Of a stretch of 64,000 bases of DNA, positions 10,064-20,477 are shown piece by piece. Under the pieces are notes generated by a model. That model made no database searches. It saw nothing but the letters and a program-made list of their open reading frames with translations, and was not told the DNA's origin. The position numbers and the translations under genes were made by a program. Origin of the DNA: Rouxiella sp. S1S-2. Its GTDB lineage: Bacteria > Pseudomonadota > Gammaproteobacteria > Enterobacterales > Enterobacteriaceae. The stretch is taken from NCBI RefSeq assembly GCF_009208105.1, contig NZ_WFKL01000001.1:4960001-5024000 (forward strand). The letters run 5' to 3'. How positions within the stretch are numbered: the stretch's first letter is position 1; each line of letters begins with the position of its first letter.

Positions 10064-10636
10064 TTAATTACCTTGTGCCGCAGGCGCGGGTGCAGTTGGA
10101 GAAGCTGGAGCAGGTGCGCTCGAGCCATCCGGCGTTGCTGTGGCATCATCCGATTTTGCAGCGTCGTCTTTACCGCCGCTTTTATAAAGGAACTGGCCTA
10201 TCAAATCTTCCAGAACCATAGCCGATTTCGTGTCCTGAATGGTGCCGTCATTTTTCAAAATGGTCGTCCCCATATCAGGGTCTTGGAAACCGATATTCAG
10301 CGCCAGGAACTGCTCCCCCAGCAAACCCGAAGTGCGGATAGCCAGCGAACTGGTGTCCGGGATCTGGTTGTATTTTTGGTCGATATCCATCGCCACGCGC
10401 GGCGAAAGGTTTTTATCTAGCGTGATATTGTTGACGCGGCCAATCACCACTCCCCCCACTTTAACCGGCGAACCCGTTTTCAACCCGCCAATATTGTCGA
10501 AATCGGCATAAATACGGTAAGTCGGATCGGAACCGAATGAACGAATATCCGCCACTTTCAGGCAAATAAATAACGCGGCGCACAGTGCGATGAGCATGAA
10601 TGCCCCAACCCAGACTTCACTCTTTTTGTTTTGCAT
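10064..10636 (-). CDS. mlaD: Lipid asymmetry transporter MCE protein MlaD
   Basis: 190 residues: one N-terminal membrane helix (about residues 9-26) and one MCE domain, followed by a low-complexity Ala/Pro-rich tail. MlaD forms a hexameric ring on the periplasmic side of the MlaFEDB complex and holds the lipid channel. The tail is somewhat longer and richer in Ala/Pro than I expect from E. coli. It sits three bases downstream of mlaE. Confidence 0.95.
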   Translation of the reverse strand: MQNKKSEVWVGAFMLIALCAALFICLKVADIRSFGSDPTYRIYADFDNIGGLKTGSPVKVGGVVIGRVNNITLDKNLSPRVAMDIDQKYNQIPDTSSLAIRTSGLLGEQFLALNIGFQDPDMGTTILKNDGTIQDTKSAMVLEDLIGQFLYKSGGKDDAAKSDDATATPDGSSAPAPASPTAPAPAAQGN

Positions 10637-10639
10637 GGC

Positions 10640-11422
10640 TCAATTCCCAAACATCAGTGCTGTCAGCACAAAATCCAATCCCAGCACCGCCAGTGACGAG
10701 TGCACCACGGTACGGGTCGTAGCCCGGCTAATCCCTTCAGAGGTTGGGATTGCATCGTAACCATTGAATAGCGCTATCCAGGTTACAGTTATGGCAAAAA
10801 CAACGCTTTTAATCAGGCAGTTGAGCAAGTCTTGACGCCAATCTACAGCACCTTGCATTGCCGACCAGAAAAAGCCGCTGTCGATGCCTTTCCAGTCAAC
10901 ACCCACCAGCGAGCCACCCCAGATGCCCACGGCGACGAAAATTATCGTCAGCAGAGGCATGCTGATAAGCCCGGCCCAGAAACGCGGCGCAACGACGCGA
11001 CGCAGGGGATCAATGGCCATCATTTCAAGACTTGAAATTTGCTCGGTGGCCTTCATCAGCCCAATTTCTGCGGTTAAAGCAGAACCAGCACGACCGGCAA
11101 ACAGCAGCGCGGTTACCACAGGCCCAAGTTCGCGCAGCAGGGACAACGCCACCATCATGCCCAGACTGGCCTCGGCACTGTAGGTGGTTAATATCAAGTA
11201 GCCCTGCAAGCCGAGCACCATGCCGATAAACAGGCCGGAGACCACGATAATCAGCAGCGACAATACCCCAACGCTGTAAAGCTGTTTGATTAATAACGGC
11301 CATTGCTTGGCAAACTGCGGCTTTCCTACCAGTGCGCGGAAAAGCAGTTGCCCTGCCCGTCCGAATGACGTACAGGTCTGTATTCCGCTGCGGCCCAATG
11401 ACGCTAACGCCCTAATTAACAT
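10640..11422 (-). CDS. mlaE: Lipid asymmetry transporter permease MlaE
   Basis: 260-residue integral membrane permease of the MlaE/YrbE family, with five or so membrane segments and the conserved [19 protein letters not shown] block. It is the membrane subunit of the MlaFEDB ABC transporter. It starts 15 bases after the mlaF stop and ends just before mlaD. Confidence 0.95.
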   Translation of the reverse strand: MLIRALASLGRSGIQTCTSFGRAGQLLFRALVGKPQFAKQWPLLIKQLYSVGVLSLLIIVVSGLFIGMVLGLQGYLILTTYSAEASLGMMVALSLLRELGPVVTALLFAGRAGSALTAEIGLMKATEQISSLEMMAIDPLRRVVAPRFWAGLISMPLLTIIFVAVGIWGGSLVGVDWKGIDSGFFWSAMQGAVDWRQDLLNCLIKSVVFAITVTWIALFNGYDAIPTSEGISRATTRTVVHSSLAVLGLDFVLTALMFGN

Positions 11423-11437
11423 TGATTTACTACTCCA

Positions 11438-12241
11438 TCATCCAAGCAGCTCGGTTTTATAATCACCGGCTGGGAAACGGAAAGGCACCGGTCCATCGGC
11501 GATACCGTCGAGAAACTGGCGAACGCGCGGGTCTGGATTATTATGCAATTCCTCAGTGGTTCCTTCAGCAATAACGTGCTGAGCGGCAACAATATAAGCA
11601 TAGTCAGCAATGCTCAGAACCTCAGGCACATCGTGAGAAACGACAATGCAGGTGACGCCGAGAGCATGGTTTAGCTCGTCAATGAGCTTGACCAGTACCC
11701 CCATCGTAATAGGGTCCTGACCGACGAAAGGTTCATCGAACATGATGAGTTCTGGGTCAAGCGCAATAGAACGCGCCAACGCAACGCGACGCGCCATGCC
11801 GCCAGACAGTTCAGCAGGCATCAGCTCAGCCGCGCCGCGCAGGCCCACTGCCTCGAGTTTCATCATCACCGTCGTACGCAGTAGTTCTTCCGGCAGCTTA
11901 CTGTGCTCGCGCAGCGGAAACGCCACGTTTTCAAAGACAGTGAGGTCGGTAAACAGTGCCCCGGACTGGAACAACATGCTCATTTTTTTGCGTGCTTCGT
12001 ACAGTTTGCGGCGAGACAGCGTAGGTATGTTGTCACCATCAAACCAGATTTCGCCACTGTCCGGCGCAAGTTGTCCGCCGATCAGTCGAAGCAAGGTTGT
12101 TTTACCGATACCCGAAGGCCCCATGATAGCGGTCACTTTGCCTTTCGGTACGGTCATGTTTATCTCTTCGAAAATGGGACGATCGCCACGCATGAAACTC
12201 ATGCCTTTGATCTCGACCAGATTCGCTTCGCTCTGACTCAT
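11438..12241 (-). CDS. mlaF: Lipid asymmetry transporter ATPase MlaF
   Basis: 267-residue ABC ATPase. Walker A is GPSGIGKTT (about residues 41-49), the signature is LSGGMARR, Walker B is LIMFDEP followed by the characteristic FVGQDPIT, and the switch His is in VSHDV. It powers phospholipid movement by MlaFEDB to keep outer-membrane lipid asymmetry. It is the first gene of the operon and divergent from yrbG. Confidence 0.96.
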   Translation of the reverse strand: MSQSEANLVEIKGMSFMRGDRPIFEEINMTVPKGKVTAIMGPSGIGKTTLLRLIGGQLAPDSGEIWFDGDNIPTLSRRKLYEARKKMSMLFQSGALFTDLTVFENVAFPLREHSKLPEELLRTTVMMKLEAVGLRGAAELMPAELSGGMARRVALARSIALDPELIMFDEPFVGQDPITMGVLVKLIDELNHALGVTCIVVSHDVPEVLSIADYAYIVAAQHVIAEGTTEELHNNPDPRVRQFLDGIADGPVPFRFPAGDYKTELLG

Positions 12242-12605
12242 TTGTCTCTTCCCCTAGGCGAACGCAACACAAGACACCTCTTATGGTAGAACCCGCTTTA
12301 TAACTTTGGCCTAAACGGCGACGCTAACACCCGACATTTTACAAAAACTTACCGCGATTGCTTTACCAAAGTTGCCTTTGATTTACTTTTAGTTCACGTA
12401 CGGTCAAAATCAGACAACGGCTTAAGGTTTGTTGTTCCTGAGCAGTAAAAGTGTCAAAACACCAAGTCAGAAGCCAAGGTAAACGCTATTATGGAACCCT
12501 ATTCAACGCTGCTCAGGCCCTTTGCCTGATGTCAGATTGATCGAACTCATTTTGGTTCCTTGCCAGACTTACGAACATTGCATTATACCCATTAAAGGAT
12601 TTTTC
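12242..12605. other. mlaF-yrbG divergent intergenic region
   Basis: 364 bases holding the promoters of both divergent operons. An AAGGA site at 12594-12598 serves yrbG. I did not find a clear -10/-35 pair at a workable distance for either gene and see no repeat or RNA structure. Confidence 0.5.
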
Positions 12606-13592
12606 ATGCTTCTCGCTATCGTACTAATGATTGTCGGCCTGTTTCTGTTAGTTTATGCCGCCGATCGTTTGGTGTACGGAGCTTCGGTCCTGGCAAGCTC
12701 AATAGGCATTCCCCCTCTTATCATTGGTATGACCGTCGTAGGTGTAGGAATCTCCCTGCCCGAGCTGGTGGTATCAACAACCGCAGCACTGAACGGTCAG
12801 ATGGATTTGGCCGTCGGCAACGTAATTGGTTCGAATATCACGAATATTCTTCTGATTCTAGGCGGCGCTGCGCTGATTCATCCACTTTCCGTACGTTCTG
12901 ATATCTTACGCCGTGAACTGCCGTTAATGTTAATAGTGACAGTGCTTTGCGGTTTTTTACTGAGCGACAGTGAGTTAAGTCGGTTGGACGGTGTCATATT
13001 GATAGCCGCCGCGGCGATATTTTTAATGCTGATGGTAAAAATCGCCAAGATGTCGCAGCACGTCGGGCAAGATACGCTGACCCGCGAGCAAATGGCTGAA
13101 TTACCTCAGGACGGAAGCAACACAGTAGCATTTTTGTGGCTGGCGCTGGGGTTTATTATCATGCCGCTGGCTTCAAACATGATTGTCGACAATGCTTCAG
13201 TTATGGCCCGTTTTTTCGGCGTGAGCGAGCTGGTGATTGGGCTGACTGTGGTCGCTATCGGCACCAGTTTACCTGAGCTGGCGACTTTTATTGCCGGTGC
13301 ACTTAAAGGTGAAGACGACATTGCCCTAGGCAATATCATTGGCGCAAACATTTTTAATATGTGCCTGGTTCTCGGCCTGCCCGCGCTAGTGGCTCCGGGC
13401 CATTTCAATCCCGATGCGTTTCACCGGGACTACTGGGTCATGCTGGTGGTCAGCGTAATACTGACAGGCCTTTGCCTGATGCGTAAACACCGGATTGGCC
13501 ACCTGGCAGGCGCGCTTTTATTGTGCGGATTTATCGCTTATCTGGGCGTGCTTTTCTTCGTTCCGGACAGCATTACCTTCTTCAATAGGTAA
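12606..13592 (+). CDS. yrbG: Calcium/sodium antiporter family protein YrbG
   Basis: 328-residue member of the Ca2+:cation antiporter (CaCA) superfamily. The two inverted alpha-repeat signatures are seen as GVGISLPELVVST followed by GNVIGSNITNILLI, and AIGTSLPELATF followed by GNIIGANIFNMCLV, within ten membrane helices. The ATG at 12606 follows AAGGA and gives the known MLLA-type start. It heads the yrbG-kdsD-kdsC-lptCAB cluster. The transported ion in vivo is not established. Confidence 0.93.
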   Translation: MLLAIVLMIVGLFLLVYAADRLVYGASVLASSIGIPPLIIGMTVVGVGISLPELVVSTTAALNGQMDLAVGNVIGSNITNILLILGGAALIHPLSVRSDILRRELPLMLIVTVLCGFLLSDSELSRLDGVILIAAAAIFLMLMVKIAKMSQHVGQDTLTREQMAELPQDGSNTVAFLWLALGFIIMPLASNMIVDNASVMARFFGVSELVIGLTVVAIGTSLPELATFIAGALKGEDDIALGNIIGANIFNMCLVLGLPALVAPGHFNPDAFHRDYWVMLVVSVILTGLCLMRKHRIGHLAGALLLCGFIAYLGVLFFVPDSITFFNR

Positions 13593-13640
13593 GGTCCGTT
13601 TAAATATTGCGCAATTCAGAGCAAGTCACAGGAATTGACG

Positions 13641-14624
13641 ATGACACCATTTGATTACAAGACATTTAACTTTATCGACGTCGGCAAACAGGTTCTGTTA
13701 ACCGAAAGAGAAGGCCTGGAACAGCTGGATCAATACATTAATGACGACTTTAGTCGCGCCTGTGAAATGATGTTCCACTGTAGCGGCAAGATTGTTGTTA
13801 TGGGTATGGGCAAATCAGGGCACGTTGGGCGTAAAATGGCGGCAACGTTTGCCAGCACCGGCACGCCGGCCTTTTTTGTGCACCCCGGCGAAGCCAGCCA
13901 CGGCGATCTGGGCATGGTATCAAAGCAGGACATCGTGATCCTGATTTCAAATTCTGGCGAATCTCATGAGATACTGGCGCTTATCCCGGTATTGAAGCGC
14001 CTGGATATCCGCCTGATCTGCCTGACTGCCAATCCGGAAAGCTCGATGGGCAAAGCGGCAAACGTGCATATCTGTGTCAAAGTTCCGCAGGAAGCCTGTC
14101 CGTTAGGACTGGCGCCTACCACCAGCACCACGGCGGTCATGGTCATGGGCGATGCCTTGGCCGTTGCCCTGCTCGAAGCGCGCGGATTTACGGCAGAAGA
14201 TTTTGCCTTGTCTCACCCTGGCGGCGCACTGGGTCGCAAGCTTCTCCTGCGCGTGAGCGATATCATGCACACTGGCACCGAAATCCCGCAGGTTAGCCGA
14301 GATGCTTCTCTGCGCGATGCGTTGCTGGAAATTACCCGAAAAAACCTCGGCATGACGGTGATTACCGATGATCTAATGAAAATCGAAGGGATCTTTACCG
14401 ACGGTGATTTACGTCGAATCTTCGATATGGGCGTTAACGTCAACGAGGCCAAAATTACCGATGTCATGACCACCGGCGGCATTCGGGTGCGTCCCACGCT
14501 GTTGGCAGTTGATGCCCTCAATTTGATGCAGGACAAACACATTACCTGCGTGATGGTTGCCGATGGCGACCAGTTGCTGGGTGTGGTACATATGCATGAC
14601 ATGTTGAGAGCCGGCGTGGTTTGA
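13641..14624 (+). CDS. kdsD: Arabinose-5-phosphate isomerase KdsD
   Basis: 327 residues: an N-terminal SIS sugar-isomerase domain (about 35-180, with GMGKSGHVGRKMAATF) and two C-terminal CBS domains (about 205-325). It converts ribulose-5-phosphate to arabinose-5-phosphate, the entry to KDO synthesis for LPS. The ATG at 13641 lies seven bases after CACAGGA; a TTG two codons upstream is less likely. The next gene, kdsC, works in the same pathway. Confidence 0.95.
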   Translation: MTPFDYKTFNFIDVGKQVLLTEREGLEQLDQYINDDFSRACEMMFHCSGKIVVMGMGKSGHVGRKMAATFASTGTPAFFVHPGEASHGDLGMVSKQDIVILISNSGESHEILALIPVLKRLDIRLICLTANPESSMGKAANVHICVKVPQEACPLGLAPTTSTTAVMVMGDALAVALLEARGFTAEDFALSHPGGALGRKLLLRVSDIMHTGTEIPQVSRDASLRDALLEITRKNLGMTVITDDLMKIEGIFTDGDLRRIFDMGVNVNEAKITDVMTTGGIRVRPTLLAVDALNLMQDKHITCVMVADGDQLLGVVHMHDMLRAGVV

Positions 14625-14697
14625 ACCTTGTTTAACGGGTAAACGCGCTGCGTGAGTAAAAGTTTAAATGGCGATAAAACATTAAGGAATTGCCCGA

Positions 14698-15264
14698 ATG
14701 AGTAATAGCGCAGCCAATGTGGATACCTGTTATGGTCCCGTTAGCGCAGAAGTGCTTGAACGAGCCAAAGCTGTCCGCCTGCTGATTTGCGACGTTGACG
14801 GCGTCATGTCTGATGGCTTGATTTTCATGGGAAATAACGGCGAAGAGTTGAAAAGCTTTAACGTTCGGGACGGTTATGGCATCCGCTGCCTGATTACCTC
14901 CGATATCGACGTCGCGATTATTACCGGGCGCAAGGCCAAATTATTGGAAGATCGTGCCAAAACTCTGGGCATTCGCCATCTTTATCAGGGCCAGTCAGAT
15001 AAGCTTTTGGCCTTCCGCGAACTGTTAGATACACTGTCACTGCAACCCGAGCAGGTCGCCTATATCGGTGATGACTTGATAGACTGGCCAGTCATGGAGA
15101 AAGTAGGACTCTCGGTCGCGGTAAACGATGCACACCCTATTTTGCTACCCAAGGCGCATTATGTGACGCGCATAGCAGGTGGACGTGGCGCAGTACGCGA
15201 ATTATGCGACCTGATTTTACTGGCGCAGGGCAAGCTGGAGGACGCCAAAGGGCTGTCGATATGA
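14698..15264 (+). CDS. kdsC: KDO-8-phosphate phosphatase KdsC
   Basis: 188-residue HAD-family phosphatase without a cap domain. Motif I is LLICDVDGVMSDG, with the nucleophilic Asp near residue 32 and the general acid two residues on; motif IV is IGDDLIDWPVM. It removes phosphate from KDO-8-phosphate. Its stop overlaps the lptC start by four bases (ATGA), so translation is probably coupled to LPS export genes. Confidence 0.95.
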   Translation: MSNSAANVDTCYGPVSAEVLERAKAVRLLICDVDGVMSDGLIFMGNNGEELKSFNVRDGYGIRCLITSDIDVAIITGRKAKLLEDRAKTLGIRHLYQGQSDKLLAFRELLDTLSLQPEQVAYIGDDLIDWPVMEKVGLSVAVNDAHPILLPKAHYVTRIAGGRGAVRELCDLILLAQGKLEDAKGLSI

Positions 15265-15842
15265 GCAAAATAAAGCGTTGGATAACCCTGGCACTGGGCC
15301 TACTGGTACTGGTGCTTGTGGGCTGGACGTTGTCGGATAGCACCGACAAGACGCCTGAGGTTGCCGTTAATAATCAGGATCCTACGTATCAGAGCCAGCA
15401 TACGGTAACCGTAGTTTATGACCCCACAGGCAAGCTAAACTACCGGTTGGTCTCTGACGAGGTCAAATATTACACCACTGACTTGTTAACTTGGTTCACA
15501 AATCCAGTGGTGACCATGTATGACCAGAATGCCGTCGCGACCTGGACCCTTCGAGCCGATCGCGCCAAGCTGACCAATGATAAAATGCTGTATCTTTATG
15601 GTCATGTGCAGGTTGATAGCCTGACGCCGGCAACGTCACAGTTGCAAAGAATAAAAACAGACAATGCCCAGGTTAACCTGGTCACACAGGACGTAGCGTC
15701 AGACGACGAAGTCTTTATTTATGGTACCGGTTTTACCTCTAACGGCATGAAAATGCGTGGTAACTTGAGAAATAAAACCGCACAGCTGATCGAAAAGGTA
15801 AATACAAATTATGAAATTCAAAACCAAAAACAAAATCCGTAA
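15261..15842 (+). CDS. lptC: LPS export protein LptC
   Basis: 193 residues: a single N-terminal membrane helix (about residues 8-25) then a periplasmic beta-jellyroll domain. LptC is attached to the LptBFG ABC transporter in the inner membrane and passes LPS to LptA. The ATG at 15261 overlaps the kdsC stop. The 3' end overlaps lptA by 32 bases. Confidence 0.93.
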   Translation: MSKIKRWITLALGLLVLVLVGWTLSDSTDKTPEVAVNNQDPTYQSQHTVTVVYDPTGKLNYRLVSDEVKYYTTDLLTWFTNPVVTMYDQNAVATWTLRADRAKLTNDKMLYLYGHVQVDSLTPATSQLQRIKTDNAQVNLVTQDVASDDEVFIYGTGFTSNGMKMRGNLRNKTAQLIEKVNTNYEIQNQKQNP

Positions 15843-16362
15843 CCTATTGATCACGACCTCGCTGTTAGCGGTAAGTATTCCGGCGCTGGCATTGAAAACT
15901 GACACCTCTCAACCAATGACGATCACCTCTGACAATCAAGCGGTTGATATCAATAGCAACACCGTAACCCTGACCGGAAACGTTGTGGTGAAACAGGGCA
16001 GTATTCTTGTTCATGCCGACCGCGCGACCATCGTTCGCCCCAACGGGCAATCGGGTAAAGAAGTGGTGGAAGGTTTCGGTAATCCTGTAACCTTTTTCCA
16101 GATGCAGGATAACGGCAAGCCTATTAAAGGCCACGCATTGAAAGTACGCTATGAAGTCGACAAAGACTTAATTACGCTGACCGGCGATGCCTACCTTGAG
16201 CAGCTCGACAGCAACGTGCAGGGCGATCGCATTACCTATCTGGTGCAACAGCAGCAGATGCAGGCCTTCAGCGACAAGGGCAAACGTGTGACCACCGTGC
16301 TGGTTCCTTCTCAGCTACAGCAAAAGACCCCTGCTGCAGCAGGTCAGAAAAAGAGTAACTGA
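15811..16362 (+). CDS. lptA: LPS periplasmic bridge protein LptA
   Basis: 183 residues with a signal peptide (cleavage expected after IPALA, near residue 27) and an OstA-like beta-jellyroll (about 30-160). LptA polymerises into the periplasmic bridge carrying LPS to LptDE. The C-terminal tail is rich in Gln, Ala and Lys. The start lies inside the end of lptC, and lptB follows after six bases. Confidence 0.95.
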   Translation: MKFKTKNKIRNLLITTSLLAVSIPALALKTDTSQPMTITSDNQAVDINSNTVTLTGNVVVKQGSILVHADRATIVRPNGQSGKEVVEGFGNPVTFFQMQDNGKPIKGHALKVRYEVDKDLITLTGDAYLEQLDSNVQGDRITYLVQQQQMQAFSDKGKRVTTVLVPSQLQQKTPAAAGQKKSN

Positions 16363-16368
16363 TAACTT

Positions 16369-17094
16369 ATGGCTACATTAATCGCAGAAAACCTGGCTAA
16401 AGCCTACAAAGGCCGTAAAGTCGTTGAAGACGTGAGTCTGTCAGTCAAGTCAGGTGAAATCGTCGGCTTATTGGGGCCAAACGGCGCGGGTAAAACCACC
16501 ACCTTTTACATGGTGGTCGGCATAGTTCAGCGCGATGCAGGACGAATTGTGGTTGATGATGAAGATATCAGCCTACTGCCGTTACACACCCGCGCGCGCC
16601 GTGGGATAGGCTATCTGCCTCAGGAAGCGTCTATCTTCCGCCGCCTGAGCGTTTTCAATAATCTGATGGCCGTGCTCGAAATTCGCGACGATCTTAATAA
16701 AGATCAGCGTATTGCCCGCGCCAACGAGTTGATGGAAGAGTTCCATATTTCGCACCTGCGCGATAACCTCGGACAGTCACTCTCCGGCGGTGAACGTCGT
16801 CGCGTGGAAATTGCCCGTGCGCTGGCCGCCAATCCGAAATTCATTCTGCTCGATGAGCCGTTTGCCGGCGTTGACCCCATTTCAGTCATCGACATCAAGA
16901 AAATCATCGAACACCTGCGCGACAGCGGACTCGGCGTGCTGATAACCGACCACAACGTGCGTGAAACGCTGGACGTATGTGAACGCGCTTACATCGTCAG
17001 CCAGGGGCGCTTGATTGCCCACGGTACGCCAGCAGAAATACTGCAGGATGAACAGGTCAAACGCGTTTATCTGGGCGAAGCTTTCCGTCTGTAA
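16369..17094 (+). CDS. lptB: LPS export ABC transporter ATPase LptB
   Basis: 241 residues. Walker [11 protein letters not shown]-loop in YLPQEAS, signature [13 protein letters not shown], Walker [14 protein letters not shown] and switch His in ITDHNVRET. It is the cytoplasmic ATPase of LptB2FG, which extracts LPS from the inner membrane. It starts six bases after lptA and ends 46 bases before rpoN. Confidence 0.97.
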   Translation: MATLIAENLAKAYKGRKVVEDVSLSVKSGEIVGLLGPNGAGKTTTFYMVVGIVQRDAGRIVVDDEDISLLPLHTRARRGIGYLPQEASIFRRLSVFNNLMAVLEIRDDLNKDQRIARANELMEEFHISHLRDNLGQSLSGGERRRVEIARALAANPKFILLDEPFAGVDPISVIDIKKIIEHLRDSGLGVLITDHNVRETLDVCERAYIVSQGRLIAHGTPAEILQDEQVKRVYLGEAFRL

Positions 17095-17140
17095 TTGGCA
17101 CGCTTTATTTTATTTGTTGTTACGGAAATAGAACCAAGAT

Positions 17141-18574
17141 ATGAAGCAAGGTTTGCAACTCAGGCTCAGCCAACAATTGGCAATGACACCCCAGCTACAG
17201 CAGGCAATCCGCCTGTTGCAGCTGTCCACGCTTGAACTCCAGCAAGAAATACAATTGGCGCTGGAAAGCAACCCGCTGTTGGAACAATCCGACCTGCACG
17301 ATGAAATAGACGCGAAAGAAACAACCGAAAGTGAAGCCCTGGATACCCGCGAAGCCCTCGAGCAAAAAGACATGCCCGAGGAGCTGCCGCTCGACGCAAC
17401 CTGGGATGAAATCTATACCGCAGGCACGCCGTCAGGCACCGGTAACGACTACAGTGACGATGAGCTGCCGGTGTATCAGGGTGAAACGACTCAGACCCTG
17501 CAGGATTACCTGATGTGGCAGGTTGAACTTACCCCGTTCACCGACACTGACCGCGCGATTGCCACCTCCATTGTCGACGCCGTAGATGACACCGGTTATC
17601 TGACCATCTCGCTCGACGATATTCTTGAAAGCATTGGCGATGAAGAAGTCAGCATGGACGAAGTTGAAGCCGTGCTCAAACGCGTTCAACGTTTCGACCC
17701 CGTCGGCGTGGCGGCGAAAGACCTGCGCGACTGTCTGCTGATACAGCTCTCTCAATATGCCTCTGATACGCCGCACTTAACGGAAGCACGGCTGATCGTC
17801 AGCGAGCATCTGGACTTGCTCGCGAATCACGATTTTCGTGCGCTGATGCGTTCAACGCGTCTAAAAGAGGATACACTCAAGTGTGCGATGATGTTTATCC
17901 AGTCTCTGGACCCTAGACCCGGGCAGTCGATCAACACCGGTGAGTCCGAGTACGTCATTCCTGATGTGCTGGTACGTAAAGTGGGTAAAATCTGGACCGT
18001 AGAGCTAAATTCCGACAGCATTCCGCGCCTGAAGATCAATCAGCAGTATGCTGCGATGGGTAATTCGGTGCGTAACGACAGCGACGGGCAATTTATTCGC
18101 AGTAATCTTCAAGAGGCCAAATGGCTGATAAAAAGCCTTGAGAGCCGCAATGACACGTTATTGAAGGTCACACGTTGTATTGTTGAGCAGCAGCAGGCAT
18201 TCTTTGACTTTGGTGAAGAATTTATGAAACCTATGGTGTTGGCAGATATTGCCAGCGCCGTGGACATGCACGAATCGACCATCTCCCGCGTGACCACGCA
18301 GAAATTTTTGCACAGTCCACGAGGGATTTTCGAGCTTAAATATTTCTTCTCCAGTCACGTGAGTACGGATACCGGCGGTGAAGCTTCATCCACGGCTATC
18401 CGCGCACTGGTCAGGAAATTAATAGCGGCGGAAAACCCCGTCAAACCTCTGAGCGACAGCAAGTTAGCCACTATGCTATCGGATCAAGGCATTATGGTGG
18501 CACGACGCACTGTAGCGAAATACCGAGAGTCTTTGTCAATCCCGCCCTCAAACCAGCGCAAACAGTTGGTTTGA
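17141..18574 (+). CDS. rpoN: RNA polymerase sigma-54 factor
   Basis: 477 residues with the three regions of sigma 54: a Gln/Leu-rich region I (1-50), an acidic region II (about 55-115) and the region III core and DNA-binding parts. The RpoN box [10 protein letters not shown] is at residues 454-463. It reads GG-N10-GC promoters together with enhancer-binding activators such as NtrC. A matching promoter lies in this window at 62579-62594. The order lptB-rpoN-hpf-ptsN-rapZ-npr is the conserved enterobacterial one. Confidence 0.97.
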   Translation: MKQGLQLRLSQQLAMTPQLQQAIRLLQLSTLELQQEIQLALESNPLLEQSDLHDEIDAKETTESEALDTREALEQKDMPEELPLDATWDEIYTAGTPSGTGNDYSDDELPVYQGETTQTLQDYLMWQVELTPFTDTDRAIATSIVDAVDDTGYLTISLDDILESIGDEEVSMDEVEAVLKRVQRFDPVGVAAKDLRDCLLIQLSQYASDTPHLTEARLIVSEHLDLLANHDFRALMRSTRLKEDTLKCAMMFIQSLDPRPGQSINTGESEYVIPDVLVRKVGKIWTVELNSDSIPRLKINQQYAAMGNSVRNDSDGQFIRSNLQEAKWLIKSLESRNDTLLKVTRCIVEQQQAFFDFGEEFMKPMVLADIASAVDMHESTISRVTTQKFLHSPRGIFELKYFFSSHVSTDTGGEASSTAIRALVRKLIAAENPVKPLSDSKLATMLSDQGIMVARRTVAKYRESLSIPPSNQRKQLV

Positions 18575-18597
18575 CCTCAACCGAGAAGGAAGACATT

Positions 18598-18885
18598 ATG
18601 CAACTCAATATTACCGGACATCACGTAGATATCACCGAGCCTTTGCGCGAATTTGTGAATACAAAGTTTGCCAAACTTGAGCAATACTTTGACCGAATTA
18701 ACCAGGTTTACGTAATATTGAGTGTCGAGAGAGTGCAGAAAGTGGCGGAAGCTACGCTGCACGTGAACGGGGGCGAGTTGCATGCCACCTCGGAACATCA
18801 GGATATGTATGCCGCTATCGATGGCCTGGTTGATAAACTGGCCCGGCAGCTTAATAAGCATAAAGACAAACTGAAACAGCACTGA
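18598..18885 (+). CDS. hpf: Ribosome hibernation promoting factor HPF
   Basis: 95 residues, the short-HPF/YfiA family (MQLNITGHHVDIT start; basic C-terminus LNKHKDKLKQH). It promotes 100S ribosome dimers in stationary phase. The ATG at 18598 follows GAGAAGGAAG and gives the family N-terminus; the frame is open nine codons upstream and overlaps rpoN but without homology. Confidence 0.95.
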   Translation: MQLNITGHHVDITEPLREFVNTKFAKLEQYFDRINQVYVILSVERVQKVAEATLHVNGGELHATSEHQDMYAAIDGLVDKLARQLNKHKDKLKQH

Positions 18886-18899
18886 TCCCATAGGCAACT

Positions 18900-18932
18900 A
18901 TCGGCTCGTTACTCTCAGGGTTGCGAGCCGAT
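18900..18932 (+). other. Hairpin between hpf and ptsN
   Basis: A perfect 9-bp inverted repeat, ATCGGCTCG at 18900-18908 and CGAGCCGAT at 18924-18932, with a 15-base loop. No T run follows, so it is more likely an mRNA processing or stability element, or a partial terminator, inside the rpoN operon. Confidence 0.6.
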
Positions 18933-18966
18933 TGGTATTTAGGGGATGAGACTAAGCGAAAATGAG

Positions 18967-19437
18967 ATGATCAACGATACAGCACTGCAGCTGACCTCGG
19001 TATTAAATGCCGAATGCACGAAAAGCAACGTTCACTGCGCCAGTAAAAAACGCGCACTTGAAATCATCAGCGAACTGGCGGCTAAACAGCTGAACCTCGC
19101 ACCGCAGGTGATTTTTGATGCCATTCTTACCCGCGAACGCATGGGCAGTACCGGGATTGGTGCTGGGATTGCTATCCCTCATGGAAAACTTGAAGAAGAC
19201 ACGCTGCGAGCCGTAGGGGTGTTCATTCAGCTTGAACAGCCGATTGCTTTCGATGCGGTTGACAATCAGCCGGTTGACCTGCTTTTTGCCTTGCTGGTTC
19301 CAGCCGATCAATGTAAAACCCATTTACATACCCTCTCATTGGTGGCCAAAAAGCTCGCCGATAAAGCGGTATGCCGTCGCCTGCGCAGTGCGCAAAGTGA
19401 CGAGGAACTGTTCCAGATTATTACCGAAGACGAGTAA
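18967..19437 (+). CDS. ptsN: Nitrogen-PTS EIIA component EIIA-Ntr
   Basis: 156 residues of the fructose/mannitol EIIA fold. The phosphorylated His is residue 72 in GAGIAIPHGKLEED. EIIA-Ntr is phosphorylated by Npr and controls potassium uptake and other processes; it transports no sugar. I chose the ATG at 18967 because it matches the family start; an ATG at 18946 is preceded immediately by AGGGG, too close to act as its ribosome site. The start remains somewhat uncertain. Confidence 0.93.
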   Translation: MINDTALQLTSVLNAECTKSNVHCASKKRALEIISELAAKQLNLAPQVIFDAILTRERMGSTGIGAGIAIPHGKLEEDTLRAVGVFIQLEQPIAFDAVDNQPVDLLFALLVPADQCKTHLHTLSLVAKKLADKAVCRRLRSAQSDEELFQIITEDE

Positions 19438-19462
19438 ATCGCGAAAATTACTCTTTTAAGTC

Positions 19463-19579
19463 AATACCCTATAAACATCTAGCTGCAGCAAGGCAACGAC
19501 CAGGTGAATAGCTGGGCGCTTACCTACGTAAGTGACCGAGGAAGGTAACGCACCTGCAGTTAGGAAAACATGGGGTATT
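19463..19579. repeat. Intergenic palindromic repeat (MITE-like), copy 1
   Basis: A 117-base element ends in inverted termini AATACCC (19463-19469) and GGGTATT (19573-19579), with inner CTGCAG blocks (19483-19488, 19554-19559) and a central CTTAC-N4-GTAAG (19519-19532). It fills most of the ptsN-rapZ gap. The same core is seen at 39421-39452. It resembles the short intergenic palindromes found in many copies in Serratia/Yersinia-type genomes (from memory, unverified). Confidence 0.65.
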
Positions 19580-19594
19580 TTAGGGAGATAAATG

Positions 19595-20449
19595 ATGGTG
19601 CTGATGATTGTCAGCGGCCGTTCTGGTTCTGGAAAGTCCGTAGCCCTGCGTGCGCTTGAGGATATGGGCTTTTACTGCGTTGATAACCTGCCGGTGGTAC
19701 TGCTCCCCCAGCTCGCACAGGAGCTGGCACAGCGTAATACCTCAGCGGCAGTAAGTATTGACGTGCGCAACATGCCAGAAACGCCTGAAGTTTACGAACA
19801 TGCCATGACTCAGCTGCCAGACAGCTTCTCACCCCAGTTGCTGTTTCTGGATGCCGATCGCAACACGCTTATCCGTCGCTATAGCGACACGCGGCGTTTA
19901 CACCCTCTTTCCAGCAAAAATCTGTCTCTCGAAAGCGCCATCGATCAAGAGGCCGAGCTGCTTGAGCCTTTGCGCTCCAGCGCAGACCTGATTATCGACA
20001 CCTCAGAGATGTCGGTGCACGAACTGGCTGAAATGCTGCGTACCCGCCTGCTGGGCAAACGCGAGCGTGAACTGACCATGGTGTTTGAGTCTTTCGGATT
20101 CAAACACGGCATTCCTATTGACGCCGACTACGTGTTTGACGTGCGTTTCTTGCCTAACCCACACTGGGATCCGAAGCTTCGCCCGATGACCGGCCTGGAT
20201 AAACCCGTTGCCGCCTTCCTTGACCGCCATACAGAAGTTCATAACTTTATTTACCAGACACGCAGCTATCTCGAACAGTGGTTACCGATGCTGGAAACCA
20301 ACAATCGCAGTTATCTGACTGTAGCTATCGGGTGTACTGGCGGGAAGCACCGCTCGGTTTACGTCGCCGAAGAGCTCGCCGATTACTTCCGCTCTCGTGG
20401 AAAAAACGTACAGTCACGCCACCGTACGTTAGAAAAACGCAAATCATGA
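19595..20449 (+). CDS. rapZ: RNase adapter protein RapZ
   Basis: 284 residues. Walker A is GRSGSGKS (about residues 8-15); the C-terminal domain carries the sugar-sensing and RNA-binding region and the basic tail [11 protein letters not shown]. RapZ binds glucosamine-6-phosphate and directs RNase E to the sRNA GlmZ, controlling glmS. The ATG at 19595 sits six bases after AGGGAGA; an adjacent ATG at 19592 is only three bases away. Npr follows after 28 bases. Confidence 0.96.
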   Translation: MVLMIVSGRSGSGKSVALRALEDMGFYCVDNLPVVLLPQLAQELAQRNTSAAVSIDVRNMPETPEVYEHAMTQLPDSFSPQLLFLDADRNTLIRRYSDTRRLHPLSSKNLSLESAIDQEAELLEPLRSSADLIIDTSEMSVHELAEMLRTRLLGKRERELTMVFESFGFKHGIPIDADYVFDVRFLPNPHWDPKLRPMTGLDKPVAAFLDRHTEVHNFIYQTRSYLEQWLPMLETNNRSYLTVAIGCTGGKHRSVYVAEELADYFRSRGKNVQSRHRTLEKRKS

Positions 20450-20477
20450 CGGTTACTCTTGATGACGGTAAAAAGCT

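Noticed and set aside
12560..12589. Promoter TTGCCA-N18-TATACC for yrbG
   Set aside because: Transcription would start about ten bases before the ATG and lose the ribosome site at 12594-12598.
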